From contig DHPL01000024.1 in NCBI GenBank assembly GCA_002407905.1, positions 1 to 19,514 on the forward strand: DNA of 19,514 bases. Direction: 5' to 3'. Positions 1 to 7,078 of this stretch are shown in pieces (within the stretch, counting starts at the first letter, position 1; every line of letters begins with the position of its first letter). The DNA comes from Anaerolineaceae bacterium UBA5365 (GTDB lineage Bacteria; Chloroflexota; Anaerolineae; Anaerolineales; Anaerolineaceae). Position numbers and translations under genes: made by a program. The notes under the pieces are model-generated. The model was not told the DNA's origin. It searched no databases and saw nothing but the letters and a program-made list of their open reading frames with translations.

Positions 1-234
1 GTCTTCCTCCCAAACTACCCCCTGAGGGGCGCCAGGGAAGCGCGAATGCCCCAAAAGTTGGGCTTGCTGGCGGTGCCGTTCGGCAGTCAGGCGCATCTGG
101 CGCATCACATGCCGGCCCTCTGCGTCCTCGTCCAGCTTGAAACAGCTCTCCACCAGATCCGCCACCTGCAGGGTGTCCCGCAGCGCGTCTATTTGGCGCA
201 TCATACCGGATGCCGGCAGATCAAAACTGGTCAT
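1..234 (-). CDS. Partial protein, possible GNAT-family acetyltransferase (N-terminal 78 residues)
   Basis: An open frame starts with ATG at 234 and runs without a stop off the left edge, so only the first 78 residues are visible. They include a helix-rich stretch of the form ADLVESCFKLDEDAEGR followed by HVMRQMR, and the fragment ends in VVWEED. This is reminiscent of the first helices and first strands of GNAT acetyltransferases, where an acidic 'EEDG' turn often follows the second strand. The acetyl-CoA binding motif would lie outside the window and cannot be checked. The gene follows the IF-1 terminator on the same strand, so it probably has its own promoter. The coding call is reasonable; the family is a guess. 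Confidence 0.5.
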   Translation of the reverse strand, partial: MTSFDLPASGMMRQIDALRDTLQVADLVESCFKLDEDAEGRHVMRQMRLTAERHRQQAQLLGHSRFPGAPQGVVWEED

Positions 235-261
235 ACTGGAATTCTAATCGGGGTACAGAAT

Positions 262-295
262 TAAGAAAACATCCCCTGGAATGTCCAGGGGATGT
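262..295 (-). terminator. Rho-independent terminator of the bS21-IF-1 operon
   Basis: A perfect 12-bp inverted repeat (ACATCCCCTGGA at 269-280, TCCAGGGGATGT at 284-295) has a 3-nt loop. On the minus strand it is followed by TTTTCTT. It lies 13 bp after the IF-1 stop codon, in the right orientation to end that operon and insulate the gene at the left edge. Confidence 0.88.
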
Positions 296-308
296 GAGAA
301 GCGCGTGA

Positions 309-560
309 TTAAGAATCGCTGCCGTCGGAGGAACCCGGGCGGCGCTGCCGATACACGATGCGTCCGCGGTCCAGGTCATAGGGGCTCATTTCTACCCGTA
401 CCGAGTCACCCAGCAGGATGCGGATGTAATAACGGCGCATGCGGCCCGATAAATAGGCCATCACTTCATGTCCGTTCTCCAGGCGCACCCGGAACTGTGT
501 TCCCGGAAGGGCTTCGATGATCGTGCCTTCAACGGTAATCTTCTCTTCTTCTTTAGCCAT
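309..560 (-). CDS. infA: Translation initiation factor IF-1
   Basis: This small cytoplasmic S1/OB-fold protein binds the ribosomal A site of the 30S subunit during initiation. The 83-residue product begins [14 protein letters not shown] and carries the family signature region [20 protein letters not shown] near residues 23-42, followed by the strand-rich [18 protein letters not shown] segment. The usual length is about 72 residues; here a short C-terminal tail rich in Arg, Ser and Asp ([13 protein letters not shown]) is added. A GAGG Shine-Dalgarno element lies just before the ATG. The gene is 31 bp downstream of bS21 and is followed by a strong terminator, so the two form one operon. Identification is secure. 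Confidence 0.95.
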   Translation of the reverse strand: MAKEEEKITVEGTIIEALPGTQFRVRLENGHEVMAYLSGRMRRYYIRILLGDSVRVEMSPYDLDRGRIVYRQRRPGSSDGSDS

Positions 561-591
561 AAAACCTCATTCTGCCGGGGCCAGCGGCAAC

Positions 592-783
592 TTACCCGTC
601 GTAACTCTTTCGGAAGGAGCGGCGGGTGGCCTTCTTCTTATCCATGCGGCGTTGCTCACTCTTGGAGATGAACCAGCGTTTACGACGCACGGTGCTCAGT
701 ACACCGCTCTTCACCACCTTCTTGCGAAAGCGTTTCAGAAGTGAATCCTGAGACTCGTTCTGTCTTAAAGATACTGTTGCCAT
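592..783 (-). CDS. rpsU: Small ribosomal subunit protein bS21
   Basis: This basic 63-residue ribosomal protein begins MATVSLRQNESQDSLLKRF and contains the bS21 core FRKKVVKSGVLSTVRRKRWF followed by a Lys/Arg-rich tail. The start was chosen at 783 because AAAGGAGGTG lies six bases upstream. A longer reading from 810 would translate that Shine-Dalgarno element. bS21 takes part in 30S initiation by assisting base pairing of the 16S 3' end with mRNA. Its pairing with IF-1 on one transcript makes a compact initiation operon. A near-consensus promoter lies upstream at 843-870. Confidence 0.93.
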   Translation of the reverse strand: MATVSLRQNESQDSLLKRFRKKVVKSGVLSTVRRKRWFISKSEQRRMDKKKATRRSFRKSYDG

Positions 784-842
784 ATGTTGTTCACCTCCTT
801 TCAGGCACAAAGATATAGCCGCGCATTTCGGCGCGAAACTAA

Positions 843-870
843 ATTATACACGATATGTCTCGTTAATCAA
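843..870 (-). promoter_or_regulatory. Sigma-70-type promoter of the bS21-IF-1 operon
   Basis: On the minus strand a TTGATT -35 element (865-870) and a perfect TATAAT -10 element (843-848) are separated by 16 bp. They lie about 60 bp upstream of the bS21 start. No better candidate lies between them and the gene. Confidence 0.75.
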
Positions 871-884
871 TAAATATTCAAACA

Positions 885-900
885 GCGTGCTTCATCACGC
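885..900 (-). terminator. Weak hairpin after the M6 protease gene
   Basis: A 5-bp stem (GCGTG/CACGC) with a 6-nt loop lies about 20 bp after the protease stop. On the minus strand it is followed by an imperfect, A/T-rich tract rather than a clean T run. It may end protease transcription ahead of the bS21 promoter, but the stem is short. Confidence 0.3.
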
Positions 901-919
901 CTGAGGCCGGGCTAAGTTC

Positions 920-3103
920 TTACTTGTTTAGTACTGGCGCTTCCCTCATCGCTGGGTCAAGCCACTTGCTTTCCGGTGCCCATCCTGATACCAAACCACC
1001 TGGAGCAGGCATCGTTGGCGCAAGTTCGTACCACCCGGATTTACTCACATGGATATCATCGACCATAACGCGCGAGTGGTTAGAACCGTCAGAAGAATAC
1101 ACAAACTGCAAAGTGTAGGTGGGGCTGGTTGTGTAGTCCTCCAGATAGTAGCTGCGTGTAAACCATCGAAGGCTGTCCCGGCATAAGTCGAAATGCTCCA
1201 CCAGTTTGCCATTGATCATTATCCGGAAGGTATCCCAATTGTTTCCACAGGCTGGCTCCTCACTCTCGATATACATGCGCATGTGCAGCCATTGACCATT
1301 CTTTCGTGGAATGTTTGTCTGGGAAAGCTTCGCCAGTTCATTATTAGCCAGACCAAAATCTGCTACCCAATTATTGCCGGATCCATCCTGCCAGATGACC
1401 TTATTCCCCCATTTTTCTGAATACTGGACCCATTCGCCTCTTCGTATTTGCTCAAAATCACCGTTGCGGATAATTGGATTACCGTTTCTTATGATGGGTA
1501 AAGACGCTTGCATCTCCGACCCCCAGTAGAAGAGCCTTACTACGACTGGGCCTGTCGTCGTGATGAAATATACGCCCATCTCACTTTTCTTATTCCCATA
1601 ATATCTGCTGGATGGGTTCGACGTGTCGTCAAAGAAGGTTTTGTTACTAACTCCAGCAAATGGGTCTCCCGCATCGCCAGTATTGCCAGTAACAGTTGAA
1701 TACAATTCATCCAAACCATCGGCTTGCATCAACTTTGCCAGGGGGTGATCACGGTTAATATTTCCATTCCTCACAGTTTCATCAATGTGCCAGATCAGCA
1801 CACCTTCACCTGGCAGAGCCGCATCGTAACCCGTCAAGCTGCGGTATTCCAGGAGAAAGTATTCTCCATATCCCCAACCCGCATCATACTTGCCGGGATT
1901 GAAAGGGTAAATTAACGCAGAATCATAGAGAGCCGCCTCCCACAAAAACTCGTAGCCATCAGACTTACGTTCAAAAACCTGAGGGTATAGCCACTGTTGA
2001 TTGGCCTTCAAAAAGGCGCTGGGCAATGCAGGGCTTGCACCCTGCTCTTGACCAGGAAGCGCATTCCATGAACCGTGACCCATTAAACACCATGTCCCCA
2101 CGCCATATGATTGTCCTGAGTAATCGTAAAGGTCAGGCCAGCCCAGGTCATGTCCAAGCTCATGCACCAGCGTGCCCAAGGTAGCCGGGTGGTCATCGAA
2201 AATTTCGCCGACCATTGTATACCCCCCCAGGCCTACAGCCACCTCATCTAAAATTGGGGCGTCTACATCCCAGCCCAAGGCAGACCAATGAGCCCAGATT
2301 GCAGGAGACTGACCGCTGGTTGCTGCCTCGTAACCTGCCACGATAAGCATAATATGCAGTTCATCAGGGGTAAGCATTCCATCGTAATTTAGGTCATAAC
2401 TCAGGTAATCGATGTTTGCATCCGCTTTGATCAACGCATCCCTAACGATCTGCCGGTTCATGCTATCCCCTGTGTCACCGGCCGTATCCGGATGGGGATA
2501 TCCCAAATTGATTCCCGCGATGATCCCATCATTGTCTCCCTGCCACTCCGTGGCGGGCACAAGGTCAAGTTGATTGTAAGAAGCTTGAAGATAAAAGTCG
2601 CTAACGGTATTCGTGCCGAGGAAAACTGTATCGGCGAATGTAGAAACAGGGTAGGTGAACCCCCGGTCACTAAAGCTGACCAGTAAAACAACAAGAGGCT
2701 GGGAACCGAAATTTGCCACCTTCCTGGTAGCAGGAGGCTCAAAAGCTTTTGAATCAGCAGGAGCCGGCCTGATGCCTTTTACCAGACCCGTTGTCGAAGC
2801 CTGGCCAACAATCAACTCCTGCCCTGACAGCCCGGCTAAAGGGCTCAGCTGCGAATTGGAACTGGCCTGCTGAGCATAAACCCACCATTCACTGGTGTTT
2901 TTTAGAATTGTGTATCCCTCTTGCGTTTGGAAACCGTTCTGATGCTCATCGCCCCAGATTGTAGCTACGAATTGCGAACCATCCGGTTGGGTGAGCACTA
3001 TCTCACCAGGAGCTGCCGGAACAGCCTGAACTGGTGAAACAAATGTAAAAAAGGATAAGAACAGCAACAATAAAACGAAGCCCAAATAACGTTCTAATCT
3101 CAT
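920..3103 (-). CDS. Secreted M6-family (immune inhibitor A-like) zinc metalloprotease
   Basis: This 727-residue exported protein has a Sec signal peptide, with a hydrophobic core at about residues 8-22 and a likely cleavage site after VQA near residue 27. The catalytic motif HELGHDLGWPD at 314-324 fits the HExxHxxGxxD zinc-binding signature of M6 peptidases, and a downstream CLMGHGSWN near 339-347 suits the Met-turn region. An EF-hand-like loop DLNYDGMLTPDE (237-248) probably binds calcium. After the protease domain comes a C-terminal beta-rich module (from about residue 540), beginning with a duplicated IIRNG motif and resembling a carbohydrate- or adhesion-type jelly roll. It is likely secreted or surface-exposed for protein degradation. 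The gene lies 16 bp downstream of the lipoprotein gene, so the two are probably co-transcribed. Family call is secure; substrate unknown. Confidence 0.88.
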   Translation of the reverse strand: MRLERYLGFVLLLLFLSFFTFVSPVQAVPAAPGEIVLTQPDGSQFVATIWGDEHQNGFQTQEGYTILKNTSEWWVYAQQASSNSQLSPLAGLSGQELIVGQASTTGLVKGIRPAPADSKAFEPPATRKVANFGSQPLVVLLVSFSDRGFTYPVSTFADTVFLGTNTVSDFYLQASYNQLDLVPATEWQGDNDGIIAGINLGYPHPDTAGDTGDSMNRQIVRDALIKADANIDYLSYDLNYDGMLTPDELHIMLIVAGYEAATSGQSPAIWAHWSALGWDVDAPILDEVAVGLGGYTMVGEIFDDHPATLGTLVHELGHDLGWPDLYDYSGQSYGVGTWCLMGHGSWNALPGQEQGASPALPSAFLKANQQWLYPQVFERKSDGYEFLWEAALYDSALIYPFNPGKYDAGWGYGEYFLLEYRSLTGYDAALPGEGVLIWHIDETVRNGNINRDHPLAKLMQADGLDELYSTVTGNTGDAGDPFAGVSNKTFFDDTSNPSSRYYGNKKSEMGVYFITTTGPVVVRLFYWGSEMQASLPIIRNGNPIIRNGDFEQIRRGEWVQYSEKWGNKVIWQDGSGNNWVADFGLANNELAKLSQTNIPRKNGQWLHMRMYIESEEPACGNNWDTFRIMINGKLVEHFDLCRDSLRWFTRSYYLEDYTTSPTYTLQFVYSSDGSNHSRVMVDDIHVSKSGWYELAPTMPAPGGLVSGWAPESKWLDPAMREAPVLNK

Positions 3104-3119
3104 ATAACCCCTCTGATTC

Positions 3120-3575
3120 TTATGGCTTGGATAAATAAGTTTCTATTTTGTGGTTGGTCTCACTCACGGTTAGTGTCTTACTGGCCTCGTCATAGGTACC
3201 AGTTGCCACGAGGTAGTTCCCTGCATTAATTTCCCCTCCTTCGAAGTTCAGGCTTGGCATTGGCCTCGGGTTTGGCGTTGGAGGGTAGGCGATATATGTC
3301 ACGTAAACTTCCTGTGAATCATCCAGCATCAGGGTGATCAAATATTTGCGGGGTCCGTCCAGAACTTGCGTAGGAGAAATGAGTTCAAAATCCCGTACAA
3401 CACCCTGAAGTGTTAATTCCCCCGAGGAAAGCACAATTTCCGTTTTTGCAGGTTCAGTTTTGACAGTAATTGTGGTTGGAACCTCTGTAGCTTGATGAGC
3501 AGGATCACTAACGCAGGCTGTCACGGAGAAAACAAATAACACCAACAGAGCTAGGAAAATTTTCTTCCAGTGCAT
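3120..3575 (-). CDS. Small predicted lipoprotein co-transcribed with the M6 protease
   Basis: The product is 151 residues with a Lys-containing N-terminus, a hydrophobic stretch and a lipobox-like SVTAC, giving a predicted lipidated Cys at about residue 21. The mature part starts with a Thr/Pro-rich linker and continues with a small beta-rich domain (GVVRDFELISPTQVLDGPRKY and onward). I do not recognise its family. I chose the ATG at 3575 rather than 3587 because a GGAGG Shine-Dalgarno element lies five bases before it; the longer reading would translate that element. The gene is immediately upstream of the protease, so it may anchor, inhibit or chaperone it. That role is inferred from position only. 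Confidence 0.72.
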   Translation of the reverse strand: MHWKKIFLALLVLFVFSVTACVSDPAHQATEVPTTITVKTEPAKTEIVLSSGELTLQGVVRDFELISPTQVLDGPRKYLITLMLDDSQEVYVTYIAYPPTPNPRPMPSLNFEGGEINAGNYLVATGTYDEASKTLTVSETNHKIETYLSKP

Positions 3576-3768
3576 ATCCACCTCCATCTCACCTGGAAAC
3601 TCTTTCTATCCTTACATTTTATTATCTATTGGAGAAATATGACACCTCTGAATAGTATTCACGATCTCCCAGTTGCAAGGAATGGACTTAATGTACAAGG
3701 GAATAATGTATAAAATAGTGTTGTTGTGGATTGGCATAAATATTTTTCCTTTAAGAGGGGTGGTCGCA

Positions 3769-4137
3769 ATGACAGAAGAAGTCACAGAAATTACAAGTCT
3801 GGAATTCTATAATTCGAAGATACGAGAGTACACGGATGCTGGATTCAATCTGAGGCAAGTTGATAACAGTACGGTTGTTCTGGAACGGAGGTCTCCAATA
3901 TCGGTTCCTCTTTTACTATTAGCATTGTTTACAGGTATAGGATTTATTCTGTATTTATTCGGCGCTGGAAGGAGGCTTTTCCTGGTCAAAATATATCAAG
4001 ACTCCATCGGCCAAACTGTAATACTTGGTGATACCCTTGAAGAATTTAGAAATCATAAAAAGAGAACAGACACTACTTATTGGATAGTCATAGGCGTGAT
4101 TGTACTTTTTTTTGTCTATATCATTTCTACAATCTAG
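3769..4137 (+). CDS. Hypothetical two-helix membrane protein
   Basis: I do not recognise a family. The 122-residue product starts MTEEVTEITSLEFYNSKIRE. It has a short soluble N-terminal domain, a first hydrophobic helix (PLLLLALFTGIGFILYLFGAG), a polar middle segment, and a second helix at the C-terminus (WIVIGVIVLFFVYIIS). I chose the ATG at 3769 because AGGGGTGG lies just upstream; an in-frame start at 3673 would add a dubious hydrophobic leader. The gene sits alone between divergent minus-strand genes, in DNA visibly richer in A/T than the flanking operons. Its stop is 40 bp from the convergent ATPase gamma gene. It may be a recent acquisition or a lineage-specific gene. Confidence 0.6.
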   Translation: MTEEVTEITSLEFYNSKIREYTDAGFNLRQVDNSTVVLERRSPISVPLLLLALFTGIGFILYLFGAGRRLFLVKIYQDSIGQTVILGDTLEEFRNHKKRTDTTYWIVIGVIVLFFVYIISTI

Positions 4138-4176
4138 ACTTATCAATACGGGGTGCACTTAATCTTTACTGGGGCT

Positions 4177-5079
4177 TTACCGTTCCAAAAGCATGCCGCT
4201 GCCAGATAGGAGCTCCTGCAGTTGCTGGGTGATCTCCCGCCGGCGCTCGATGTGGATGGCCTGAGCCAGCTCCTCCAGCAGTTTACTGGTGTTCTCTTTG
4301 GCCTCTTCCAGCAGACGGTAGCGGTAGAGGTTCTCCGCGGCAATGGCATCCAGCACCAGTTCATAGAAGCTGATGGCGCTGAGATGCAGGCGGATCTTCT
4401 CCAGGATGACCTCTGGGTCGCCTTCGATGATCGGCTCAGGCCAGGGCAGGTCCTGCGGGCCAGACCCAATGGCAGCGTTTAGGGTCTCAGGCAGCAGCCG
4501 CGTCAACGCGATCTCGTAATTGCTGCCTGCGATCTGCTTGCGGAAGGAAAGCACCCCCACACGCTCCACCCTGCCTTTCTGCATGCTTTGCAGCCAGCCG
4601 CGCAATGTTTGCGAAACCGCTTCGTACTTGGGTCTGGAGCCTGCACTCAGGTCTTCCTTGGGGAGAAATGCCAGGCCTTCCTGCGTCAGGCTGCGCTGCA
4701 CCCTGCTGCCGTAAGCCCAAACTTCCAACTGGCCTTCAAACCTGGAAGCCAGGTCCTTGGTACGCTGGGCCAGGCGGCGATTATATTGCCCGATGATGCC
4801 CCGCGTACTGCCCAAGACCACCAGAATTGTCTTACCTTTGGGCTTGGGCTCTTCCGGAACGGCCTTTTTCCTGGCCGGCTTCACATGCTTGCTTTCAACC
4901 TCAGCATTCAATTGGGCTGCCACCAATTTAAAACGGGCAGCGTAGTTCTGCAGCGCCTCCTGGCGGTTGAGTGCCATCTGCATGCTGCTCAAAGAAAGCA
5001 CGCGCAGCGAGCCTAAAAGCGGCTCGATCGCCTGCAGATTCTCCAGGCGTTTGGCGTTGCTTTCCTTAGAATCGGCCAT
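4177..5079 (-). CDS. atpG: N-type (alternative) F1Fo ATPase subunit gamma
   Basis: This is the central rotor shaft of the F1 sector, linking the catalytic hexamer to the c-ring. The 300-residue protein has the long N-terminal coiled-coil helix (RLENLQAIEPLLGSLRVLSL at about 11-30), the conserved central strand KTILVVLGSTRGIIGQYNRR, and the C-terminal helix with EENLYRYRLLEEAKEN-type composition. It resembles the alternative gamma group rather than the canonical one. It is the last gene of the operon and starts 2 bp after the DarA-like gene. No clear terminator hairpin was found between its stop and 4137. Assignment is firm from sequence and context. Confidence 0.9.
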   Translation of the reverse strand: MADSKESNAKRLENLQAIEPLLGSLRVLSLSSMQMALNRQEALQNYAARFKLVAAQLNAEVESKHVKPARKKAVPEEPKPKGKTILVVLGSTRGIIGQYNRRLAQRTKDLASRFEGQLEVWAYGSRVQRSLTQEGLAFLPKEDLSAGSRPKYEAVSQTLRGWLQSMQKGRVERVGVLSFRKQIAGSNYEIALTRLLPETLNAAIGSGPQDLPWPEPIIEGDPEVILEKIRLHLSAISFYELVLDAIAAENLYRYRLLEEAKENTSKLLEELAQAIHIERRREITQQLQELLSGSGMLLER

Positions 5080-5081
5080 AG

Positions 5082-5402
5082 TTACGGCAATTCAAAACTA
5101 TCCAGCGACCAAACAAAAACCACGGCCCCGCTGGAAATAGCCGGTGTTTTCGTGCGTACCGGGCCGCCCTCCACCAGGCCAAAACCCTGATGAATGCTGA
5201 GGCCTGTGCTGCAGCAACCCCGGATGATGCTTACCACTCTGGACACTTCTTCAGCTTTGACTGCAATAAAAAGCGAGAGCTGGCTCTGGCGCAGCATGCC
5301 CCCGCGGGTTTCGTTAAAGGTCGTGGCATATCCTGCGTTGACCAATGCGGCAACCAGGTCGTCGCCCCGTTTTCTTGGCACTACGGCCATCACCATTTTC
5401 AT
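5082..5402 (-). CDS. DarA/PstA-family PII-like protein (cyclic-di-AMP receptor-like)
   Basis: This 106-residue protein is a PII-like ferredoxin fold of the kind known in Firmicutes as DarA (YaaQ) or PstA, a cytoplasmic trimer that binds cyclic-di-AMP. The N-terminal strand and helix MKMVMAVV...LVAALVNAGYATT, the glycine turn TRGGML (32-37), and the C-terminal SSGAVVFVWSLDSF all align by eye with the corresponding parts of B. subtilis DarA (109 residues). Positions around the usual SGNTT segment are changed to RQSQLS, so ligand specificity is uncertain. I start at the ATG that overlaps the atpA stop codon as TAATG. A longer in-frame start at 5429 overlaps atpA by 28 bp. The gene lies inside the ATPase operon, tightly coupled to alpha and gamma, which implies a role in regulating or assembling the enzyme. 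The family call is fairly strong; the role is inference. Confidence 0.82.
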   Translation of the reverse strand: MKMVMAVVPRKRGDDLVAALVNAGYATTFNETRGGMLRQSQLSLFIAVKAEEVSRVVSIIRGCCSTGLSIHQGFGLVEGGPVRTKTPAISSGAVVFVWSLDSFELP

Positions 5403-7078
5403 TAGGTATGTCTCCATCTCTTCAGCCACAGCGGTGTAAACTGATCCAGGGCTGCCAACAATTCGGTTTCCAATTCTTCCGAGAGCACGCGTTGGTAGCG
5501 CAGATGATCCACCGCCTGGGGGATATGAGTGTGCATATACTCCACCATATCCTTGCTATAGGCCAGCACTTCTTCCGGTTTTACGTCTTCCAGGTAGCCA
5601 TGCGTCATGGCAAAAAACATAAGCACCTGGTCCACATAGTTCACCGGTTCATTGGGGCCCTGGCGTAAAAGGGCCATCAAACGCTCACCGCGTTCAATCT
5701 GCCGCTGCGTGGCCTCGTTCACTTCTGTGCCAAAGCGTGCAAAGCGTGAAACCTCTTCATATTGCGAGAGTTCAAGCTTGAGTGCCTTGACCATATCCTT
5801 CATCGCTGGTTCCTGAGCCGCCGAACCAACCCGCGAAACCGAGCGCCCGATATCGATGGCCGGCTTGCTGCCCTTATTGAACAGGTCCGCGCTCAAGACG
5901 ATCTGCCCGTCTGTAATCGAGATCAGGTTGGTAACAATGTAACTGGAAATATTTCCGTTTTGCGTTGTAACGATGGGCAGGGCCGTTATGCTGCCGCCGC
6001 CATTTTCCTCGTTCAGGCGGCAGGCACGCTCCAGGAGGCGCGAGTGCAGGTAGAACACATCGCCAGGATAAGCTTCCCGCCCTGGCGGACGGCGCAGCAG
6101 CAAACTCAGCTCCCGGTAAGTATCCGCATGTTTGGAAAGGTCATCGTATACGATGAGTACGTCCATGCCTTCGTCCAGGAAGAACTCCGCCATGGTCACG
6201 CCAGAATAAGGCGCCAGGTAACGTAAGGCCGGGGGGTCGTCCGGGCTGGAAACCACCACCACCGTCTGGTTCAGCACACCGCCTGCCTCAAGTTTATTGA
6301 TCACTTCCAGGGTGCTGCTTTTCTTTTGGCCGATAGCCACGTACACGCACTTCACGTCTGTTCCGCGCTGGCTCAGGATGGTATCGATAGCCAGCGTCGT
6401 CTTGCCGATCTGGCGGTCGCCGATGATCAGTTCCCGCTGCCCGCGGCCTAAGGGGATCAAGGCGTCCAAAATCTTGGTACCGGTGTATAGCGGCGTATCC
6501 ACCGGAGCACGCTCCACCACACCCGGAGCAATGCGCTCTACATAACGGTATTCCGTGGGGACAATTGCACGGTTTTCGTCCTGCGGCCGGCCAAGCGGGT
6601 CCACTACACGCCCTAAAAAGGGCATGCCTACGGGGATGCTCAGGCGTCTGCCAGTACCCTCGGTCAGGTCTCCGCCGCGGATGCCGGTATCCGGCCCCAA
6701 CAAAATCACATCCACTCGGGTCTGGTCCAGGTTGAGCACCATGCCCTGTACGCCGTTCGGGAAGGTGACCAACTCCTCAAGATGCACGGTCGGTAGGCCG
6801 CTCAAACGGGCCACACCATTGCCCACATGCTGCACGGTTCCCACACTGCGCACGAATACTTCGCGCTTGTAGTCCGCGGCGGTTTGGCGGATTACCCGTG
6901 CCATCTCCCTCGAACCTAGTTTGTGCAAAGCGGGCGGGAAGCTTCGGTCTACGTCCTCCTGGACTTCACGCAGGAAGGTTTCCTTGCTCAGGCGCAGGGG
7001 ATCATTAACGTCCAGGCGTTCTGTCAGCGCTTCAAGGGCTGCCTTGCCGGCAGTTTCCAGGTCAATCGTCGTTTCCAA
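5402..7078 (-). CDS. atpA: N-type F1Fo ATPase subunit alpha
   Basis: This is the non-catalytic nucleotide-binding subunit of the F1 hexamer. Visible features are the N-terminal beta-barrel (VRSVGTVQHVGNGVARLSGL, about 77-95), the Walker A motif GDRQIGKT at 220-227, the Walker B-type segment MDVLIVYDDLSKHAD, and the signature PAIDIGRSVSRVGS. At 558 residues it is about 50 longer than a usual alpha, the excess being an acidic N-terminal extension. The start is TTG at 7078, overlapping the atpF stop by 17 bp, with GGAG ten bases upstream. The next in-frame ATG is codon 59, after residues that look normally coding. The gene is followed by the DarA-like gene through a TAATG overlap. Identity is certain; the exact start is less so. 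Confidence 0.95.
   Translation of the reverse strand: METTIDLETAGKAALEALTERLDVNDPLRLSKETFLREVQEDVDRSFPPALHKLGSREMARVIRQTAADYKREVFVRSVGTVQHVGNGVARLSGLPTVHLEELVTFPNGVQGMVLNLDQTRVDVILLGPDTGIRGGDLTEGTGRRLSIPVGMPFLGRVVDPLGRPQDENRAIVPTEYRYVERIAPGVVERAPVDTPLYTGTKILDALIPLGRGQRELIIGDRQIGKTTLAIDTILSQRGTDVKCVYVAIGQKKSSTLEVINKLEAGGVLNQTVVVVSSPDDPPALRYLAPYSGVTMAEFFLDEGMDVLIVYDDLSKHADTYRELSLLLRRPPGREAYPGDVFYLHSRLLERACRLNEENGGGSITALPIVTTQNGNISSYIVTNLISITDGQIVLSADLFNKGSKPAIDIGRSVSRVGSAAQEPAMKDMVKALKLELSQYEEVSRFARFGTEVNEATQRQIERGERLMALLRQGPNEPVNYVDQVLMFFAMTHGYLEDVKPEEVLAYSKDMVEYMHTHIPQAVDHLRYQRVLSEELETELLAALDQFTPLWLKRWRHT

Noticed and set aside
4138..4176. Terminator at the end of the ATPase operon
   Set aside because: No hairpin with T run was visible in the short convergent gap.
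5403..5429. Longer N-terminus (nine extra residues) for the DarA-like protein
   Set aside because: It would overlap atpA by 28 bp, and the family begins with the strand MKMVMAVV; the TAATG coupling start is more typical.
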